NCBI RefSeq assembly: GCF_947496985.1
Contig: NZ_CANMEZ010000005.1
Location: 310,001 to 374,000, forward strand
Source of the DNA: an uncultured Kordia sp.
Lineage (GTDB): Bacteria > Bacteroidota > Bacteroidia > Flavobacteriales > Flavobacteriaceae
DNA: 64,000 bases
Reading direction: 5' to 3'
Part shown: in pieces, positions 1 through 8,300 of the stretch
Numbering within the stretch: position 1 is the first letter of the stretch
How the letters are laid out: every line of letters starts with the position of its first letter
Translations under genes and position numbers: made by a program
The notes under the pieces: model-generated
What the model was told of the DNA's origin: nothing
Database searches by the model: none
What the model saw: only the letters and a program-made list of their open reading frames with translations

Positions 1-1191
1 TTTTGGGAAAGTTCGTTGCAATAACAAATTTTTTACCTGTATTGTATCTAGATTTAAATTGCTTTTTTCTGAACTATGATTTTGTAGTATTGGACAGTGT
101 AAAGAAGATTGAATAGTATCATTGCTAAGCTCGAAACATAACATTCCCAGTGACACTTCATCGTTACTATTTTTTATATGATCAAGAAATAGTGAACGTG
201 CTTTTTCTTTGTAACTATCTTTTTTTAATAGAATTCCAGCATAGTACAATGTGCTAATTTGTTCAAGAAATTCATCGTTGCTTCTATGAGTAGTAACTAC
301 TGTTTGTATTTTTTCAGCAACTGTAGCAATATTTGCTTTTAGTTGTGAATTGGAAGAATTTTGAGCGCTTGTGATGATTCCGTTACTTCCATGTTTCCAT
401 GAATAGTCGTTGTAGTTTGGCGAAAATACTTGAAGTTCCTTATTGTTATAAGCATTTATATAGTAATGTAGTTCTTCTTTTGAGGTTATTTTCTTTTTAT
501 AATTTGCCCAATTTAGATGTTGTTCATTCCATTGTGCATTTATATAATCCGTAGCCCAATCTGAAATAATGTTGAGTGCTTCATTATTGAAATATGTAGC
601 TAGTTCTCTAAAAACAAAAGCAATTCCGGCAGTTCCTTCAGCAAAGTCACATGATCCTTTTATTGTTTGATTGTTGTGATCCCAATATGCGCCTTCCTGC
701 GTAACGATCGTATCTTTAATAACTCGTTCTATATATGCTATAATGTTTTCTAAAATCCACTCTAACTGTCTAGCGTCATATAGATGTAGCAATGTTAGTA
801 AAGTTCCTGCTCTTCCTTTGTAAAGTCCATTAGTGATATCTGGAGAATGTAAAAAATCAGCATCACAACCTTTTGTAATTTCTAAAGCTTTGTTTAGATA
901 TGTATTGTTATTCGTTGCTTTTGAAACTTGTATGAGAATATATACAGTTTCCATTTGACCTTGATATAAACTATAGTCTTTAGGATTAATAGTATCGTTA
1001 TATTCTATTAATTTATCTGCTAAAGTATATAACGTTGGTAAGTATTTTTTTTGATCAGTAAATTCAAGTGCTTTGATAAGCAATTGAATGTTTTTTACTA
1101 TTTCAACGGTCTTAAAATTAGTTGTTGTACTGACCATATCTGCAATAGAAACGGCTTTGTTATATATTTCTGTTTGAGTAGTGCTATTCAT
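1..1191 (-). CDS. LanC-like protein (partial, runs off window)
   Basis: The frame is open from an ATG at 1191 to the window edge (397 codons, no stop), so the C-terminus is missing. I see repeated glycine motifs in the style of the LanC alpha/alpha toroid: GLYKGRAGTLLTLL, then CDFAEGTAGIAFVF, then SWKHGSNGI. In lanthionine cyclases the second motif normally has His-Gly and the third is W-C-x-G, with the Cys binding zinc. Here these read Glu-Gly and W-K-H-G, so the cyclase zinc site looks degenerate in the visible part. It is the last visible gene of a minus-strand RiPP tailoring run, 34 bp downstream of the DUF6734-like gene. It may be a non-zinc LanC relative or another toroid-fold protein; a catalytic role is not supported. 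Confidence 0.6.
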   Translation of the reverse strand, partial: MNSTTQTEIYNKAVSIADMVSTTTNFKTVEIVKNIQLLIKALEFTDQKKYLPTLYTLADKLIEYNDTINPKDYSLYQGQMETVYILIQVSKATNNNTYLNKALEITKGCDADFLHSPDITNGLYKGRAGTLLTLLHLYDARQLEWILENIIAYIERVIKDTIVTQEGAYWDHNNQTIKGSCDFAEGTAGIAFVFRELATYFNNEALNIISDWATDYINAQWNEQHLNWANYKKKITSKEELHYYINAYNNKELQVFSPNYNDYSWKHGSNGIITSAQNSSNSQLKANIATVAEKIQTVVTTHRSNDEFLEQISTLYYAGILLKKDSYKEKARSLFLDHIKNSNDEVSLGMLCFELSNDTIQSSLHCPILQNHSSEKSNLNLDTIQVKNLLLQRTFPK

Positions 1192-1225
1192 TACGAATAA
1201 GAGCTTTTGATTTGAAGTAAAGAGT

Positions 1226-2107
1226 TTAAAGAGCTAAGTTTTTTATCAATCCATCAATATGGAAGTAAGTTTCAGGATGTTCTAATAATAATTTATTAGC
1301 TATATTTTCGTTCACTTCTAATGATTTTTTGAATACACCAATTGGATGAATGTATTTTATCTTTCCGGGAATACCGCTGAATTGGACTAAGTCAAAATTG
1401 TTAGGAGAATCAAAGTATGATGTAATCTCTATTTGCTTATGTTTAGCCATGTAAAAGAACAAGAGTTGTTCATAAATCATATTAAACGGACCTTTGGTAA
1501 TAGTGTCCATGTTTTCAAGGTTATCATCTACAAATTTGAAAGCTTCTTTTGTGTATTCTTGAATGAAATCTAAGTTGTGTCCTCCAAACAATCCAGCATT
1601 GATTGCCGTAAGTATGTCTTTGTTTGGAGTTATGTTTTTTAATACATCAGGAATGTATTCGAAAGCATTTACTATTTCATTAAAATGTGTATGATATACA
1701 GGCATGTTTACTTCTAAACTTTGTACGTACAAAGGCGCATTTTTCACTTTGTTGTGAATATCTTCCCATATAAAAACATCACCGTCCGCATGAATGAATG
1801 GTTCCTTTTGAATGCTATATGCGTATATTTTTCCTAAAGCCCAAAGGTCTTGTGGATATTTGTCTAACTCATCTAGCGCAACTGTAACTTTAGTATATGG
1901 TAATTTTAAAACATCTATGAGGATTTTTTTTCCGTATGCGTCAGTGACCAATTCTACATTGTCAAAATATTTTCTAAATTGTAAACAACTTAATGCCCAA
2001 CTCATGTATAAATATTTTTTGTCTAACCAGCCTCCGCTGAATCTTCCTTCGATATCATTGCTTTGTGTTCGCATTGGTTTAGACCAAAAACTTTGAACTA
2101 TTTTCAT
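1226..2107 (-). CDS. DUF6734-like putative glycosyltransferase-fold protein
   Basis: This 293-residue soluble protein starts MKIVQSFW and contains the conserved-looking stretches MSWALSCLQ and FIHADGDVFIW. The latter carries D108-x-D110, which resembles the metal/nucleotide-sugar DXD motif of GT-A glycosyltransferases. I recognise the pattern as the DUF6734 family, which has no firmly known reaction. It lies 8 bp downstream of a GT1 glycosyltransferase gene in the same orientation, so a role in decorating the locus product with sugar is plausible but inferred. No signal peptide or membrane segment is seen. Confidence 0.65.
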   Translation of the reverse strand: MKIVQSFWSKPMRTQSNDIEGRFSGGWLDKKYLYMSWALSCLQFRKYFDNVELVTDAYGKKILIDVLKLPYTKVTVALDELDKYPQDLWALGKIYAYSIQKEPFIHADGDVFIWEDIHNKVKNAPLYVQSLEVNMPVYHTHFNEIVNAFEYIPDVLKNITPNKDILTAINAGLFGGHNLDFIQEYTKEAFKFVDDNLENMDTITKGPFNMIYEQLLFFYMAKHKQIEITSYFDSPNNFDLVQFSGIPGKIKYIHPIGVFKKSLEVNENIANKLLLEHPETYFHIDGLIKNLAL

Positions 2108-2115
2108 GTTGTTGT

Positions 2116-3498
2116 TTAATTAGTATGTGTAGTATCTAAAAATTGTTCTACAACAAGTGCGTGTTTTGTTGCATCTTGCGCATTTATATATACTTTTTGC
2201 ATTTTTAGAATGTTTTCTTTGAATGAAGAATCATTTAAAATTTGTTGAATTTTTTTAGATAATTCAGTTGTGGCTTCTTTTCTTATATTGGCACGTAGTC
2301 CCATACCGTGATACGCAACTCTTGCTGCATTTCCATTTTGATCGTATGGCAATCCTAAGGTGTCAACTAGCATGGGAACTCCATTAAAAATACATTCATT
2401 TACAGAGTTGAGTCCACCATGCGTAACCATTAATTTTACCTTTTTTAATACTTCTAATTGTGGTACTCTTTCGTAAATGTATACATGTGCTGGAATGGTT
2501 CCTAATGATTTTTGATCAAAGTTTTTTCCGACAGAAAGAATTAATATCGTGTCACTTAAGCTTCTCACGGCGTCAATTAATCTTTTGAAAAATGTAGTTC
2601 TATCATGAAACCATAAGGATGCGGAACTTCCTAGTGAACTGTATATGATATTTGGCGTGTTTTCAAGAGCATTTAATACTTCCGAAGTATTTATTTCTTC
2701 AGTTTGATCCACTTTTATAAATGTTCCGGTTCGTTGTTGATCTATAATTGGACACAAGTGATATTGATCAGGAATGTTTCTTCCAGGAAAATCAAATTCT
2801 TTTTCGCATAATACCAATTCTTTTACACCTTTAATTCCCACATAAAAAGCTCTAGATCGATCAATTTTATTTTTAGGGATTCCAGCTTTTTTAATCATCA
2901 TTTTGATGATAGAATTTGGATCATATCCTCTGAAAAGAATTTTATACCAAGTATTTAGTAACCATCTTTTAAAATAATATGTATTCCAATTGAGTGATAT
3001 TTTAAGGTTTCCTAAAAATGTATCTTCAGGCATTAGTGTAGAAAATACACCCGGATACTTTGGAGTTCTTACAGAACTTACGGTTGTTTCCAACATTACA
3101 ATTGGAATGCCAAATTTTTGAAGATTGAAATAATACTGAACGTATGAATAATCAATTATAAATAAATCAGGTTGTTCACGATCAATTAATTGTTGCGCTT
3201 CTGTTCCTTCAATAAAAATCTTTTTTAATTCTTTGGTTTGTGCAATAACTTCTTTTAAAATGGCAAGAGGTCGTCTGTAATCATTTTCATCAGCAACTGT
3301 TTGTCCTTCATGCTTATAATAACATTCTTTGAAAATTCTGTTTAACTTAAAACCTTGCTTTTCTACATATGCTTTTTGCGATTCATTATGACTTAAATAT
3401 GTAATTGAATGTCCTTTTGTTTCTAAGGCACGTGCAATAGCAAAAGTTGCATTGTAATGACTTGGTTGATTGAATATTATGAAACAAATGTTTGCCAT
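2116..3498 (-). CDS. GT1-family glycosyltransferase (UGT/MGT type)
   Basis: This 460-residue protein has an N-terminal GT-B start (ICFIIFNQPSHYNATFAIAR) with the early His used as base in this family. Its C-terminal donor-binding region reads YSSLGSSAS, then VTHGGLNSVNE, then FNGVPMLVDTLGLPYDQNGNAARV. That is the classic macrolide/UDP-glucuronosyl-transferase arrangement (HGG-x-N-S/T-x-x-E and D-Q-x-x-N-A), and the length fits. Such enzymes transfer a nucleotide-activated sugar to small molecules or peptides in the cytoplasm. Its place between oxygenases and a DUF6734 protein suggests it glycosylates the modified peptide. Acceptor and sugar cannot be read from sequence. Confidence 0.85.
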   Translation of the reverse strand: MANICFIIFNQPSHYNATFAIARALETKGHSITYLSHNESQKAYVEKQGFKLNRIFKECYYKHEGQTVADENDYRRPLAILKEVIAQTKELKKIFIEGTEAQQLIDREQPDLFIIDYSYVQYYFNLQKFGIPIVMLETTVSSVRTPKYPGVFSTLMPEDTFLGNLKISLNWNTYYFKRWLLNTWYKILFRGYDPNSIIKMMIKKAGIPKNKIDRSRAFYVGIKGVKELVLCEKEFDFPGRNIPDQYHLCPIIDQQRTGTFIKVDQTEEINTSEVLNALENTPNIIYSSLGSSASLWFHDRTTFFKRLIDAVRSLSDTILILSVGKNFDQKSLGTIPAHVYIYERVPQLEVLKKVKLMVTHGGLNSVNECIFNGVPMLVDTLGLPYDQNGNAARVAYHGMGLRANIRKEATTELSKKIQQILNDSSFKENILKMQKVYINAQDATKHALVVEQFLDTTHTN

Positions 3499-3536
3499 AT
3501 TACTATTTAGATATTTACAATTGTAACCATAAAAAC

Positions 3537-4193
3537 TTATTTACGGAATAGTCTTTTTATGTATAGCTTTACTATTTTCAACCCATTTTTGGAGAGCTGT
3601 GCTAATGACTTTGGTGTTCCCAATCGCTTACGGCCATCATACTTTGCTTCTTTGGCATAAGGTCCATCTGCGTCTGTGTAAAACATAAATACTTGTATTT
3701 GGAATTCTCCGGTAAATGGTTCACGCCAATGCGTCATTTCGTTTCCTTTGAAGACTAAAAAATCTCCTTGCCCCATTTCGGCTTCTTTGGTTACTCCGTT
3801 ATCATCAAGTAAAATATTCCAGCCAGTTTCTGGATTGCATCCAAGCGTTAATGTTGCGCTAATGGTTGAGCTAGGAGAATCTTTGTGTTTTCCAAGTTCG
3901 GCACCTTCTCTATATACGCATGATAGTGAAAACATAGGATGCAAATTGTATCCTGTAACCTTTTCTACTATTGGTTTTAAGGAGAGTAAAATACTATCTC
4001 CGAGTTCATTGCCATATTTTATTTTTCGTGCATTTAAGTTGTAAAAACGACTGTCTATTGTTTGTCTGTTTTCACTCATTAAAAAGTATTCTGAGAATGC
4101 TTTTATGGCTTCGTCGTCAAATACTTTTTCGACAACAGCGTATCTGTTTTCTTTAAAAAAAGCAGCTTTTTTTTCGAGATTTGTATCTAGCAT
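3537..4193 (-). CDS. 2OG-Fe(II) oxygenase family protein
   Basis: This 218-residue protein shows a jelly-roll oxygenase pattern: H103-K-D105 (LGKHKDSPSST) as the HxD arm and H155 (EMTHWREPF) as the distal His. Between them is ISATLTLGCNPETGW, and GDFLVFKGNEMTH forms the strand before the distal His. This is the layout of prolyl-4-hydroxylase/phytanoyl-type Fe(II)/2-oxoglutarate dioxygenases. The 2OG-binding basic residue is not obvious. It is 15 bp from an aspartyl beta-hydroxylase gene and follows the same strand, so peptide or amino-acid hydroxylation in the RiPP locus is the inferred role. Confidence 0.7.
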   Translation of the reverse strand: MLDTNLEKKAAFFKENRYAVVEKVFDDEAIKAFSEYFLMSENRQTIDSRFYNLNARKIKYGNELGDSILLSLKPIVEKVTGYNLHPMFSLSCVYREGAELGKHKDSPSSTISATLTLGCNPETGWNILLDDNGVTKEAEMGQGDFLVFKGNEMTHWREPFTGEFQIQVFMFYTDADGPYAKEAKYDGRKRLGTPKSLAQLSKNGLKIVKLYIKRLFRK

Positions 4194-4208
4194 ATTTTTT
4201 AGGATTAA

Positions 4209-5021
4209 CTATTTAAGTTCTTTTGCTTCCCAAGCTTCGTATAGTTTTTTAGGAATTTTTACTTGACTAGATTCTCTGATTTCTTTTACTACTGCTTTGT
4301 TTAATTGATCAATTTCTTCAGGAAGTGGTCTTAAAAATTCTATTAGTAGCACTACTCTTGTTTCGTCAGTATTATTGTGTACTTCATGAATATAACTGTC
4401 ATCAAAGATGAGTGTTTCATTCATTTTCCATTGGTGTTTAGTTCCATCAACTTTTAACCAATAATCATCACCATCTTGAGGAAGAATGATAGGTAAGTGA
4501 CATTTTATAACGCCACCATATGGACCTCTGTGTGGTTTGATATGTTTTCCTGGTGATAGAATAGAGAAGAAGCATGTAATTACATTGGGAATTTTAGAAA
4601 TAATTTCGAACGTTTTTGGCATGCGCTCGATGGTTTTTGTATTGGTTTCTCCATACGCCATTAATCCAATAATTCTCCAATCTTCATGACCTTCAGTTTT
4701 GTCTTCTGTTAGATCTCGAAGTGTTGGTAATTTTTCAATAGCTAATTCCTTTACGAACTTTTTATATTCATCAGTAATGACTGCGGTATTTTTTTGTAAT
4801 TCTTCAGTCCATGAGAAAGCATCATTGCTAAAAACAGGATGGTCTCCTATTAGAGAGTTTGCTTTTACAATGGTTTCCGCTTTAAGGAGCTTATTGTATT
4901 CATGTTTAACGTTTTCCATAATTTCTAATTGGTTTTTAAATTTTATTGGTGTTTTTTGCAGGTTATTGAGTGTAAAATGATCTAGAATGCTATCAAAAAC
5001 AATTAGTTTTCTGCATATCAT
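4209..5021 (-). CDS. Aspartyl/asparaginyl beta-hydroxylase domain protein
   Basis: The 270-residue protein carries the Asp/Asn beta-hydroxylase core: LSPGKHIKPHRGPYGG (H164-R-G166), a second conserved His (KCHLPIILP), then LIFDDSYIHEVHNNTDETRV with H215 as iron ligand and R222 near the 2OG carboxylate. The family hydroxylates Asp or Asn beta-carbons using Fe(II), O2 and 2-oxoglutarate, often through a two-histidine iron site as here. I keep the first ATG, 28 bp from the upstream stop; an internal ATG at 4919 would still leave the whole catalytic domain. Both precursors in this locus contain Asp, so peptide hydroxylation as in cinnamycin-type RiPPs is a plausible inference. Confidence 0.85.
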   Translation of the reverse strand: MICRKLIVFDSILDHFTLNNLQKTPIKFKNQLEIMENVKHEYNKLLKAETIVKANSLIGDHPVFSNDAFSWTEELQKNTAVITDEYKKFVKELAIEKLPTLRDLTEDKTEGHEDWRIIGLMAYGETNTKTIERMPKTFEIISKIPNVITCFFSILSPGKHIKPHRGPYGGVIKCHLPIILPQDGDDYWLKVDGTKHQWKMNETLIFDDSYIHEVHNNTDETRVVLLIEFLRPLPEEIDQLNKAVVKEIRESSQVKIPKKLYEAWEAKELK

Positions 5022-5049
5022 ATTGATAAAAGTCTCTTATTGAAAGTGA

Positions 5050-5877
5050 TTAGTGTACAGGTCCTTTTCTGATTAATAAATCGGTAACTTCTTGTACTCT
5101 TTTTTGAATCTTATAATTATTAGAAGAAGAAGCAATTTCATCTAGCCAGTTAAAAACAAGCTCGCTAGATACGTCTCTGTAGAAATGTATTTTAGAAAGG
5201 ATTGATAAGATATCATCAAAATTCATTTCATTAATAATTTTTGATAATCCTTTAATATAACTTAGCTCTTCTTCTTTTAACTGTTGTCGTTGATTAATTT
5301 TTGGCGTTAAATCTGGTTGGTAATTTTCTAAATTTTGAAATAACTCTTCAAATGGAATTTCTGGAGCAAAGTCAATTACTAAATTGATACGTTTCGTTTT
5401 AGAAAAATTTGCAGCGCTATGAATTTTTCGTCCTTCTATAAACCAAATTTCACCTTTTTGCATATTGTAAACAATATCTTCTTCAGAAGTCAATGCGTGT
5501 TCATTAATTTTTAATGGAATATGAATTCTTGTAAATCCTTTTTTAAACTCTAAATAATCTCGATGTGGAATAATTAAACCATTGATACACATAAAAAGAC
5601 GAATAGCTTTGATGTGTTCTTTTTTGAAAAGTTGATCAACAATATCATTAACATATGACAATTGTTTTCCGTATTCTGTGGGTTTTACATATTGATCATG
5701 CTCAATAGATAAATGATCATTTTTTAAACCAGAACGATTCCAGAGCATACATGTTTTCCAAATTCCTGATGCGTATTCACTATAAGAATCATTGAACTCA
5801 AAAGTATCTATAAGAGCCAACTCTTTGTTCAATAAGTCATCTTCAAAATTTACCTTGCCTATTATTTTTGATTCCAT
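5050..5877 (-). CDS. L-proline 3-hydroxylase-like 2OG oxygenase
   Basis: This 275-residue protein resembles Streptomyces L-proline cis-3-hydroxylase along its length: a start of form KIIGKVNFEDDLL, the segment YASGIWKTCMLWNRSG, IIPHRDYLEF with H105 and D107, and EIWFIEGRKIHSAANFSK with H153 followed by R163 (TKRINLVIDF). These correspond to the iron triad and 2OG-binding Arg of that family. The C-terminal helical part (FDDILSILSKIHFYRDV) also matches the family's characteristic extra domain. It sits between a type II thioesterase and an Asp beta-hydroxylase. The substrate could be free proline, a thioester-bound residue or a peptide prolyl; the sequence does not decide. Confidence 0.85.
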   Translation of the reverse strand: MESKIIGKVNFEDDLLNKELALIDTFEFNDSYSEYASGIWKTCMLWNRSGLKNDHLSIEHDQYVKPTEYGKQLSYVNDIVDQLFKKEHIKAIRLFMCINGLIIPHRDYLEFKKGFTRIHIPLKINEHALTSEEDIVYNMQKGEIWFIEGRKIHSAANFSKTKRINLVIDFAPEIPFEELFQNLENYQPDLTPKINQRQQLKEEELSYIKGLSKIINEMNFDDILSILSKIHFYRDVSSELVFNWLDEIASSSNNYKIQKRVQEVTDLLIRKGPVH

Positions 5878-5891
5878 TTTTTAAACCTTTG

Positions 5892-6593
5892 TTAAATTGT
5901 ATGAACTTCTAATACTTCGTTTATATAATTTATTAATTCTTCTTTTTTTTCATTGATAAAGAAATGTCCTCCATTAAAATATTTTATGGTGCATTTTTTA
6001 TTTGTTATGATTGCCCATTTCTCCAATTCTTCATTTGAGAAAATGTCATTAATTCCGCTCAAAACACTAACTTCTGTGTTTATACTTTGCAACATGTTTT
6101 TTCTAGGAATGTAGCGTTCTACCAATCTATAATCACTTCTAATGATGGGTAAAAATAGTTTTGATAGTGTAGGATTTTGAAATACTTCTTTCGGAGTTCC
6201 TTCTAAATTCATTAGTACTTCTTTAAACTCATCTTCAGGGAGTTCATGCTTGAAATCATTTTCTTTAATTTTTGGGAAGCCTCTTCCTGAAAGAAAAAGA
6301 TGATTAGCAATACGACCTTCTTCTTTACTAACTTTCAAGGCCAATTCATAAGCAATGATAGCGCCCATGCTATGTCCGAAAAACGCAAAATGTTCTCCTA
6401 AATCATTTTTAATTTTGTCATATAAATCATTAATAACAGCTTCCATTGTTGGGTATAATGATTCACCAATTCGAACACCTCTTCCTGTTAGTTCAATTAA
6501 TTTTAGGTTGACATTTTCTGTCAAACCTTTCTTCCATGAAGAATATGCATAAGCAGATCCGCCTGCATATGGAAAACAAAATAAATTGATCAT
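5892..6593 (-). CDS. Type II thioesterase (alpha/beta hydrolase)
   Basis: From the ATG at 6593 the product is 233 residues and opens MINLFCFPYAGGSA, the typical N-terminus of GrsT/TycF-type editing thioesterases. An in-frame ATG at 6635 would add 14 unlikely residues. The nucleophile elbow is FFGHSMGAI (S75), with a candidate acid Asp in SGINDIFS and the catalytic His in GGHFFI. These enzymes hydrolyse thioesters on carrier proteins of NRPS/PKS lines. No NRPS, PKS or carrier protein is visible here, so either one lies beyond the left edge or the enzyme works in a RiPP setting. It is 14 bp from the proline-hydroxylase-like gene. Confidence 0.85.
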   Translation of the reverse strand: MINLFCFPYAGGSAYAYSSWKKGLTENVNLKLIELTGRGVRIGESLYPTMEAVINDLYDKIKNDLGEHFAFFGHSMGAIIAYELALKVSKEEGRIANHLFLSGRGFPKIKENDFKHELPEDEFKEVLMNLEGTPKEVFQNPTLSKLFLPIIRSDYRLVERYIPRKNMLQSINTEVSVLSGINDIFSNEELEKWAIITNKKCTIKYFNGGHFFINEKKEELINYINEVLEVHTI

Positions 6594-6816
6594 GTATGTA
6601 TTATGTAAGTTTAGATAACTTGTTTTATTTTTCAATTACTGCAGAACCTTTGTAAGAAACTTTAATAAATTCTTTTTCTTAAAAGAGTTTAAGAATACAC
6701 AGTTTGAAAATGTTTAAAAACGCTATTTGTGTGATTTTTTATATGAAAAATCAGTAGTTGGATAACTGTTTCTTGATGTTGATATTTAAAATATAAAATG
6801 TACTAATTTAAGCTTT

Positions 6817-6858
6817 AAAAGCATAGCTTCGCTACTCCCAGTCACATGGGATGCTTTT
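6817..6858. other. Branched (three-way-like) inverted repeat
   Basis: Outer arms AAAAGCAT (6817-6824) and ATGCTTTT (6851-6858) are perfectly complementary. They enclose two smaller hairpins: AGC-TTC-GCT at 6825-6833 and CCCA/TGGG at 6837-6850 with loop GTCACA. Together they can fold as a three-way junction. It could be a bidirectional terminator, a leader element of the thioesterase operon, or a dispersed structured repeat. I find no second copy in this window. Confidence 0.45.
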
Positions 6859-7137
6859 ATTGAAAATAAATAGTAGGGGAGATTTTTTAGACGAGTGAAA
6901 GATGAAGGTTTTCATCTTGAATAACAAAAATAGGGCTTTTTTTTATAGTTAAGATACTGTGATGAAATTATTGCGAAAAAGACAATGATCTATGTAGTTC
7001 TTTTATTAATTTGTTAAAATTTGATGAATTTTCAATGAAATTATTGAGAATTTAATTAATAAAAAGTATTCAATTTTCCTTTTTTTGAGATAATTTCATA
7101 CTTACTAATTAAGTAATGTAAGTATATAATAAAGGAG

Positions 7138-7157
7138 AAGCGAACCGAAGTTCGCTT
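7138..7157 (-). terminator. UUCG-loop hairpin after precursor B
   Basis: On the minus strand the 8-bp stem AAGCGAAC/GTTCGCTT closes a TTCG tetraloop, a very stable loop. It begins 4 bp after the stop of the 45-residue precursor gene. The sequence following it is only moderately T-rich, so it may be a terminator or a 3' stabiliser that keeps the small precursor mRNA separate from the downstream operon. Confidence 0.6.
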
Positions 7158-7161
7158 TATA

Positions 7162-7299
7162 CTATCTTTCTCTTTGTTGGCAACATTCTGATAAATCTGT
7201 CCAATCGCTACGAAGTCTACCACCTCTAACTAATTCAGGATTCATGTCAGATACATTTAGTTTATTGATCTTTAAAGTTTTGATTTCCTTTTTTTTCAT
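7162..7299 (-). CDS. Short GG-leader RiPP-type precursor peptide (45 aa)
   Basis: I found this by reading the gap. ATG at 7299 opens a 45-codon frame ending TAG. The product begins MKKKEIKTLKINKLNVSDMN, then PELVRGG, then the core RLRSDWTDLSECCQQRER. The Lys-rich start, the L-x-I-x-K pattern and the double glycine match GG-type natural-product leaders common in Bacteroidota and the other GG peptides in this window. The 18-residue core holds two adjacent Cys, one Thr, two Ser, two Asp and one Trp, so lanthionine formation, Asp hydroxylation or glycosylation are all possible. It lies between four oxygenase genes and the thioesterase/hydroxylase/LanC-like run. That position, not homology, supports a precursor role. 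Confidence 0.7.
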   Translation of the reverse strand: MKKKEIKTLKINKLNVSDMNPELVRGGRLRSDWTDLSECCQQRER

Positions 7300-7395
7300 A
7301 ATGAGTATATTAAGTTAATAAAGAGTAAAAATTAGGAAAACAAATCCTTACTTAATTACGGGAAAACCATAATTAACATTTAAAGGATATAATTT

Positions 7396-8289
7396 TTAAT
7401 GTGTAAAATTCCCAAAATAGACCATATTGATATCTAATTTTGTATTTCCAAGCGTAGAACCATCATGAAAACAATTATCAGTTGGAGCAATATAATAGTG
7501 TCCAGGTTCTTGTGCCATTCTAATGACTGGATACTCTGGGAAATGTTTAAAGAAGGTTTCAGCTACATTATACACATCAACTTTACTGATATCTGTAACT
7601 TCTTTTAGCATATTGTATACCTGAATCATTGAGAGATTTATATATAAAAAGTAACGTGTTTCTTCTCCAAGATTGATGCAAATTCGGTTTCCGTGTTTGT
7701 ATGTTGTATGCAAAGTCATAAATTGAGTTCCATCGTTGTGCATGCCCATATATTTTTTCTCAGGAATTGTAAAGTTTGAGTGCAATCGTGTAATGTCGCA
7801 AGCAACCATTTCTACATTAGGTAAATTTGCTGTAATGCAATGTAAATGAAAGGATTTATCATTTGCAATGGTTTGTAAAAAATTGTGTAATTCAGTATTT
7901 AACGCCATTGTTAACTCTTTGTGTTCGCCAAAGCGTTGCATTACATCTTCTCTGCTTTTACACGAACTAAAATCAATTTCTCGAATCAATTGCTTTGCTT
8001 TTTCAGGTAATGTTCCCAAATAGATATTGTTATGATCTTTCAAACTTTCAGTTGGCGTGACAATACGTTTTTCCAATTTGTCCAACGGTCGCCAATCTCG
8101 TTTTGGAATGTACGCTTCATCAATATATAAAGGCATAAACGAAAAATGTTCGTAATTTACTTGCGAGCCTGTATGTTCTTTATGATGTACAACTCCCGAA
8201 TTGATTTGAATAGCATCAAATCCGTTTGGCAATCTGTTATGAATACCAATTCCTTTTTTCATCATTACTGTTGTTGCTATTGCTGTCAT
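7396..8289 (-). CDS. Candidate Fe(II)/2OG oxygenase, tandem paralogue 1
   Basis: This is one of four tandem homologues. From the ATG at 8289 it is 297 residues; the longer frame from 8334 would overlap the upstream gene and adds residues absent from the paralogues. Conserved among the four are INSG/INTG near residue 30, RDW or TWR, YLGxxP, GMHNDGTQ (H-x-D), GNRI-x-INL, R-Y-F-L, PxYPVIR, and a C-terminal APTDNCFHDGST. The H-x-D followed about 90 residues later by a His in a strand fits a facial triad of a 2OG oxygenase, although I do not recognise a named family and no 2OG-binding Arg follows the distal His. It is the last of the tandem genes downstream of the radical SAM gene. Confidence 0.6.
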   Translation of the reverse strand: MTAIATTVMMKKGIGIHNRLPNGFDAIQINSGVVHHKEHTGSQVNYEHFSFMPLYIDEAYIPKRDWRPLDKLEKRIVTPTESLKDHNNIYLGTLPEKAKQLIREIDFSSCKSREDVMQRFGEHKELTMALNTELHNFLQTIANDKSFHLHCITANLPNVEMVACDITRLHSNFTIPEKKYMGMHNDGTQFMTLHTTYKHGNRICINLGEETRYFLYINLSMIQVYNMLKEVTDISKVDVYNVAETFFKHFPEYPVIRMAQEPGHYYIAPTDNCFHDGSTLGNTKLDINMVYFGNFTH

Positions 8290-8300
8290 AATCCTAATTT

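Larger units (their letters stand above)
6594..7161. other. Structured intergenic region between two RiPP modules
   Basis: No convincing coding frame is present in these 568 bp. There are four inverted repeats: a branched structure at 6817-6858, AAGATGAA/TTCATCTT with loop GGTT near 6900-6919, ATACTTAC/GTAAGTAT at 7098-7125, and a UUCG-type hairpin at 7138-7157. A sequence reading TATTTTTG on the minus strand (6925-6932) could be a -7 element for the thioesterase operon, which would give a leader of about 330 nt. No matching -33 element is clear. Confidence 0.5.

Noticed and set aside
6817-6858. Branched inverted repeat considered as an integron attC site or an IS end
   Set aside because: No integrase, cassette array, transposase or target-site duplication is visible nearby, so I describe it only as a structure.
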